From the NCBI RefSeq assembly GCF_018130385.1, contig NZ_JAFCLU010000024.1, positions 1-64,000 of the forward strand: DNA of 64,000 bases. Reading direction: 5' to 3'. The notes below the pieces were generated by a model. It was not told the DNA's origin. It worked only from the letters and a program-made list of their open reading frames with translations, and searched no databases. Positions within the stretch are counted from its first letter, which is position 1; each line of letters begins with the position of its first letter. The position numbers were made by a program, and so were the translations under genes. This stretch comes from Bradyrhizobium sp. AUGA SZCCT0283. GTDB taxonomy: Bacteria; Pseudomonadota; Alphaproteobacteria; Rhizobiales; Xanthobacteraceae. Below are positions 61,041 to 64,000 of the stretch, piece after piece.

Positions 61041-61268
61041 TTGCGCAAACTGATCGCCTTCGACGATGACACGCTCGACAAGCTCACCCAGCTTGCACGC
61101 GACCGGATGGCGACATTTCAGGAATTGGCCGACGAAGCCTTTGCGGACCTGCTCAAGAAGCACGGCATTCCCATCGACCTCAAGGACGCGCTGCGAAAGA
61201 GCGCGAGGCTTTCCAAGGACGCAACGCCGAAAACGACAAGATCGAAAACCGGAAAGGCGCCAGCATGA
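61041..61268 (+). CDS. small helical protein coupled to the Rmf-like gene
   Basis: 75 residues starting at TTG 61041 behind GGAG. RKLIAFDDDTLDKLTQLARD and MATFQELADEAFADLLKKHG are helical and resemble ribbon-helix-helix-like DNA-binding proteins; I cannot confirm this. Its stop overlaps the ATG of the next gene (ATGA at 61265-61268), so both are coupled. Confidence 0.6.
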   Translation: MRKLIAFDDDTLDKLTQLARDRMATFQELADEAFADLLKKHGIPIDLKDALRKSARLSKDATPKTTRSKTGKAPA

Positions 61269-61432
61269 ATTCCGACCCCGACCCATTCGAGCAAGCCCAG
61301 CGCGCCGCACGCCAGAACATTCCGGCGGAAGCCAATCCCTATCAGGATGGCAGCGACGAGCATGCGCTCTGGGCTGCCGGCCATGAAAAGGTCGCCGGCG
61401 AGCGAGCGACGAACGAGAGCGAAGGCACCTGA
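61265..61432 (+). CDS. Rmf/CrpP-like 55-residue protein
   Basis: ATG 61265 overlaps the previous stop. The product begins NSDPDPFEQAQRAARQNIPA and continues EANPYQDGSDEHALWAAGHE. The pattern A-x-R-Q-N-I, NPY-x-x-G-S, then W-x-x-G-H recalls the ribosome modulation factor and CrpP family, though the usual Gly-Trp is Gly-His. It may bind ribosomes or act as a stress mini-protein. The signature is weak, and no search was possible. Confidence 0.55.
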   Translation: MNSDPDPFEQAQRAARQNIPAEANPYQDGSDEHALWAAGHEKVAGERATNESEGT

Positions 61433-61454
61433 GCCGGAAAGCAGACCGGCACCT

Positions 61455-61985
61455 TCAGCCGATCTTCTTAAGCCCGTTTTTGAATCGCGGACCGTTGAGC
61501 GCGTAGAATTTTGCAGCACTTCCCATCGCCGTCACCTGCTCCGGCGTCAGTGTGCGAATGACCCGCGCGGGCGAGCCGATGATCAGGGAATATTCGGGAT
61601 ATTCCTTGCCTTCGGTGATGACCGATCCCGCACCGACGATGCTGCCGCGGCGTATGCGAGCGCCGTTCATGACGATCGAGCCCATTCCGACCAGCGCGTC
61701 GTCTTCGAGTGTGCAGCCGTGAAGGATGACATTGTGGCCGACGGTGCAGTTCTTGCCGATCGTCAGCGGAAAGCCGCGGTCGGTGTGGCAGGTGGAATTG
61801 TCCTGCACGTTGGAGCCTTCGCCAATCTCGATCCACTCATTGTCGCCGCGCAGCACCGCGCCGAACCACACGCTGGCCGAATTCAGAAGGCGCACCTTGC
61901 CGATCACAACGGCGGTATCGGCGATGAAATAGTTTCCGTCTCCGGGGAGTTCAGGCCCCTGTCCGTCGAGTTCGTAGATCGCCAT
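61455..61985 (-). CDS. gamma-carbonic-anhydrase-like left-handed beta-helix protein
   Basis: 176 residues of hexapeptide repeats (SASVWFGAVLRGDNEWIEIG, VGHNVILHGCTLEDDALVGM). The three metal-binding His are visible: His67 in NSTCHTD, His84 and His89 in TVGHNVILHG. It therefore fits the YrdA/PaaY-like gamma-carbonic anhydrase group, which binds zinc or iron; the catalytic activity varies. It should form a trimer in the cytoplasm. Confidence 0.9.
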   Translation of the reverse strand: MAIYELDGQGPELPGDGNYFIADTAVVIGKVRLLNSASVWFGAVLRGDNEWIEIGEGSNVQDNSTCHTDRGFPLTIGKNCTVGHNVILHGCTLEDDALVGMGSIVMNGARIRRGSIVGAGSVITEGKEYPEYSLIIGSPARVIRTLTPEQVTAMGSAAKFYALNGPRFKNGLKKIG

Positions 61986-62058
61986 AACAAAAAGGTCTCC
62001 GTTGCCGGAGACCTTGGCACGGCCGCTGGCGCGGGATCAAGCGAGCAGGCCGCGAACC

Positions 62059-62388
62059 TCAGGCCAGCACGCCGGTGGCCCGCAGCGTCATCAGGAAAAA
62101 CGTGCCGGACATCAAGCTCCAGAAGCCTGAAAGCACGGTCGCCATCATCACGAATTCAAAGCGGCGGCGCTCGATCTTGGCGCCGCGCAACGTGTTGCGC
62201 ATGATGATGAAGGGTGCGGCGAAAACCAGAAACGGCACGGCCGCAAACGTCTTCGGCGCCACGCCTTCCCCAAGCAGCCCGAACCCCGCCGGCCGCTCCG
62301 CCATCGCCTGATAGCCGCTGGCGAGCGCGCCTGCGAGCGCAAAGCCAATGCAAAGTGAGAACAGGGAATTCAACGCATCGGGCGACAT
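62059..62388 (-). CDS. small membrane protein of a conserved-looking family
   Basis: 109 residues with about three spans: LNSLFSLCIGFALAGALASG, TFAAVPFLVFAAPFIIMRNT and FVMMATVLSGFWSLMSGTFF. The Arg-Gly segment between the last two (LRGAKIERRRFEF) is strongly basic. I do not recognise a named family with confidence. The ATG at 62388 is chosen; 62430 would add 14 residues. A CtrA box lies 70 bp upstream. Confidence 0.7.
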   Translation of the reverse strand: MSPDALNSLFSLCIGFALAGALASGYQAMAERPAGFGLLGEGVAPKTFAAVPFLVFAAPFIIMRNTLRGAKIERRRFEFVMMATVLSGFWSLMSGTFFLMTLRATGVLA

Positions 62389-62457
62389 GGCAACTTCCCC
62401 TACTCGAAAAACCGCGCCCTGCTTTCGCAAAATCGGGCGGCCGCCGCCATAGCATCC

Positions 62458-62472
62458 TTAAGGAAGGGTTAA
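62458..62472. promoter_or_regulatory. CtrA box (TTAA-N7-TTAA) between divergent genes
   Basis: TTAAGGAAGGGTTAA is a perfect match, 70 bp upstream of the minus-strand membrane gene and 81 bp upstream of the plus-strand gene. It may serve either or both. Confidence 0.6.
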
Positions 62473-62552
62473 CAACGGGCCGCCGGGACCTCGTTTGCGC
62501 ATGGCTGTCGGGGCCGGAGCTCCCGCGAAATCATGAGGAAATCACGCTCCCC

Positions 62553-63320
62553 ATGGCATATTCGCGGGATGATTCGCCTGGCTCTTCCTCGACCGATGCT
62601 TCGTTCATGACCCTGCTTTCGACGGCCCAGCATATCGCCCGCGACACCCGCAAGGACCCGCGCTCGCACATGGTCCTGATCATGGTCGCGGTAACCATCA
62701 CCGCGGGCGCCGTTGCGCTGGTCGCCTATTTGCTGTGGCCGACCTGGGTGGCGCGCCCTGCCAGCGCGCCTGACCGATTGCCGGTCAGCGTCGGCGCCAC
62801 GCTCTTCAACGTACCGACGGCGGCGATCCGCCGGAAGATCCAGCGCCACTCCGGGCCGCAGGAGCGGGTCGATCTCAGTTTCGTCTTCCCGTCGCTGGAA
62901 CCGCCGGATGCGCCGAAGCACGTCAGCGCCGATACGATCGAGGAGAAGGTACAGCCGATCGACCGGATATTCGTGTCGATATCGGCCCACCACGACACGC
63001 TGGCACCCGATACGCGGGTCCGCACGATCTATCCGCGCTACCTCGGGCAGGCCGCAACGCCAGTCGATGACGGTTTGACGATGCGCACGTTTCGCGACGG
63101 CTCGCCCTACGCCAACGAAGACCTGTTCTCCGCCGCGACGCCGAGCCTCAACGCGCGCTGCACACGCGACGGTCAGACGCCCGGCATGTGTCTGAGCGAG
63201 CGCCGCGTCGACGGCGCCGACCTGACGTTCCGCTTTCCGCGCAGTTGGTTGTCGCAATGGCGCGACGTTGCGAATGCGATGGATCGTCTGACGGCGCAGA
63301 TGCGCGGGCCGAAGGGCTAG
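62553..63320 (+). CDS. membrane-anchored hypothetical protein
   Basis: 255 residues from ATG 62553. One membrane span (MVLIMVAVTITAGAVALVAY) splits a short cytoplasmic part from an extracytoplasmic domain. ERVDLSFVFPSLEPPDAPKH, TIYPRYLGQAATPVDDGLTM and ADLTFRFPRSWLSQWRDV are distinctive, but no domain is recognised. Two Cys (LNARCTRDGQ, GMCLSERR) may pair. It is downstream of a CtrA box. Confidence 0.65.
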   Translation: MAYSRDDSPGSSSTDASFMTLLSTAQHIARDTRKDPRSHMVLIMVAVTITAGAVALVAYLLWPTWVARPASAPDRLPVSVGATLFNVPTAAIRRKIQRHSGPQERVDLSFVFPSLEPPDAPKHVSADTIEEKVQPIDRIFVSISAHHDTLAPDTRVRTIYPRYLGQAATPVDDGLTMRTFRDGSPYANEDLFSAATPSLNARCTRDGQTPGMCLSERRVDGADLTFRFPRSWLSQWRDVANAMDRLTAQMRGPKG

Positions 63321-63330
63321 GCTCGGCTCC

Positions 63331-63428
63331 GCAGGGTGGGCAAAGGCGCGGATGCGCCATGCCCACCACGACAACTCACGCTACAAGAAAGATAGTTGGT
63401 GGGCACGCTACGCTTTGCCCACCCTACG
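63331..63428. repeat. composite palindromic repeat (GTGGGCAAAG type)
   Basis: GCAGGGTGGGCAAAG at the left mirrors CTTTGCCCACCCTACGGC at the right, with GCCCACCA and TGGTGGGC inside. I recognise the pattern as a dispersed repeat of these genomes. It lies at the convergent junction of two genes. Confidence 0.75.
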
Positions 63429-63451
63429 GCGTTGCGGCGCGAAAGTGCGCC

Positions 63452-63670
63452 TCACCCGACGTCGGCCAGATCTTCCTCGAGGATCGCCATCTGGAACTGG
63501 AACGAGCGATCGTCGTCCTCGTCATCGACGAACAGCACGCCGATGAACTCCTCGCCGATATAGACTTCGGCGGAGTCGTCCTTTTTCGGCCGCGGCACGA
63601 CACGGATCTTGGGATTGCCGAATACGCGCTTGAGATAGGCGTCGAGCTTCCTGACTTCCTGAACGTCCAC
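63452..63670 (-). CDS. DUF3126-family small protein
   Basis: 72 residues from GTG 63670, with GGAG 6 nt upstream. VQEVRKLDAYLKRVFGNPKI, RVVPRPKKDDSAEVYIGEEF and IGVLFVDDEDDDRSFQFQM match DUF3126, a small alphaproteobacterial family. Function unknown. It follows cysE on the same strand and is likely cotranscribed. Confidence 0.85.
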   Translation of the reverse strand: MDVQEVRKLDAYLKRVFGNPKIRVVPRPKKDDSAEVYIGEEFIGVLFVDDEDDDRSFQFQMAILEEDLADVG

Positions 63671-63777
63671 GGCGGTCTCCAATCGGATTCTTTGAATTTC
63701 CGGGAGGTTTTTAGGACGAGACGGCCCAGACTACCAGTCGTAACTTCACAAATACGGCTGCGAGAAAGTGTGGAAAA

Positions 63778-64000
63778 TCAAAGCCCGATCGCGCCGAGCA
63801 TCTGATCCATGGTGCGCGACGGCTCGGCGCAGCCGGCTTCGCCGACGATCTTGGCGGGGACGCCGGCCACCGTGACGTTGTGAGGCACCGGCTTGACCAC
63901 CACCGAGCCTGCGGCGATGCGCGCGCAATGGCCGATCTCGATGTTGCCGAGAATCTTTGCGCCCGCTCCGATCAGCACACCGCGCCTGATCTTCGGATGA
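63778..64000 (-). CDS. cysE: serine O-acetyltransferase, 3' part
   Basis: The last 73 or so residues are in the window; the 5' part lies beyond it. HPKIRRGVLIGAGAKILGNI and ARIAAGSVVVKPVPHNVTVA are hexapeptide-repeat segments ending with GVPAKIVG, the CysE C-terminus. It makes O-acetylserine for cysteine synthesis. The extra C-terminal tail (RTMDQMLGAIGL) is typical for the long form. Confidence 0.9.
   Translation of the reverse strand, partial: HPKIRRGVLIGAGAKILGNIEIGHCARIAAGSVVVKPVPHNVTVAGVPAKIVGEAGCAEPSRTMDQMLGAIGL

Noticed and set aside
1..64000. CRISPR arrays, insertion sequences or prophage
   Set aside because: No regularly spaced direct repeats, transposase, integrase or phage structural motifs were seen on reading both strands.

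Overview
The window reads as chromosome of a GC-rich alphaproteobacterium of the Bradyrhizobium/Rhodopseudomonas type (Nitrobacteraceae). Pointers are: a small heat-shock gene with a ROSE-type RNA-thermometer leader; perfect CtrA boxes (TTAA-N7-TTAA) and an EcfG stress promoter (GGAAC-N16-CGTT); alphaproteobacterial families of unknown function (DUF2336, DUF3126, DUF3775, PAS_5); and several composite intergenic palindromes of the kind scattered through these genomes. No transposase, integrase, phage gene or CRISPR array is visible. Assignments come from reading motifs, not from a database search.

Layout. 0-6.2 kb: a lipase-like LysM protein, a membrane methyltransferase, an SDR epimerase, an Mpo1-like protein, and a CapA-like/RNase Z-like pair. 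6.6-16 kb: many small exported proteins, a Bug-type binding protein, a nickel/cobalt permease, tRNA-Thr(TGT), an EcfG-controlled small gene, an outer-membrane beta-barrel, an epoxide-hydrolase-like enzyme behind a double operator, a lipoprotein, a His-rich protein and a TPR protein. 16-26 kb: an S10 peptidase, a FecR-like/CHASE2-cyclase pair, NAD kinase, a CheY-like/Hpt pair, DUF2336 and a CtrA-box transglycosylase. 26-36.8 kb: hisI, folE, an IscU-like scaffold, a ClpP-fold exported protein, yidD, an APC permease coupled to an exported protein, a GrlR-like gene, a decayed EEP nuclease and thrS.

36.8-44 kb: a trimeric autotransporter whose ribosome-binding site lies in a hairpin, nitroreductase, patatin, CBS and rhomboid genes. 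44-48 kb: a CtrA-box PAS protein and a complete polar amino-acid ABC importer. 48-52 kb: an atypical membrane gene, a truncated TPP-enzyme remnant coupled to a small exported protein, enoyl-CoA hydratase and an SLC13-type carrier. 52-57 kb: DUF3775, a host-attachment-like protein, a double PilZ protein, a LapG-like transglutaminase peptidase with a probable 3' small RNA, and the ROSE-controlled sHSP operon. 57-64 kb: hydrolases, Gly- and Ser-rich exported proteins, an Rmf/CrpP-like mini-protein, gamma carbonic anhydrase, DUF3126 and the 3' part of cysE.

Themes. CtrA boxes precede cell-envelope and signalling genes, suggesting cell-cycle or motility control. PilZ, the LapG-like peptidase, the host-attachment-like protein and the trimeric adhesin form a plausible surface-adhesion group. 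RNA-level control shows in three places: the ROSE leader, the adhesin leader hairpin, and a C-rich 3'UTR RNA with a sister motif at 44.1 kb.
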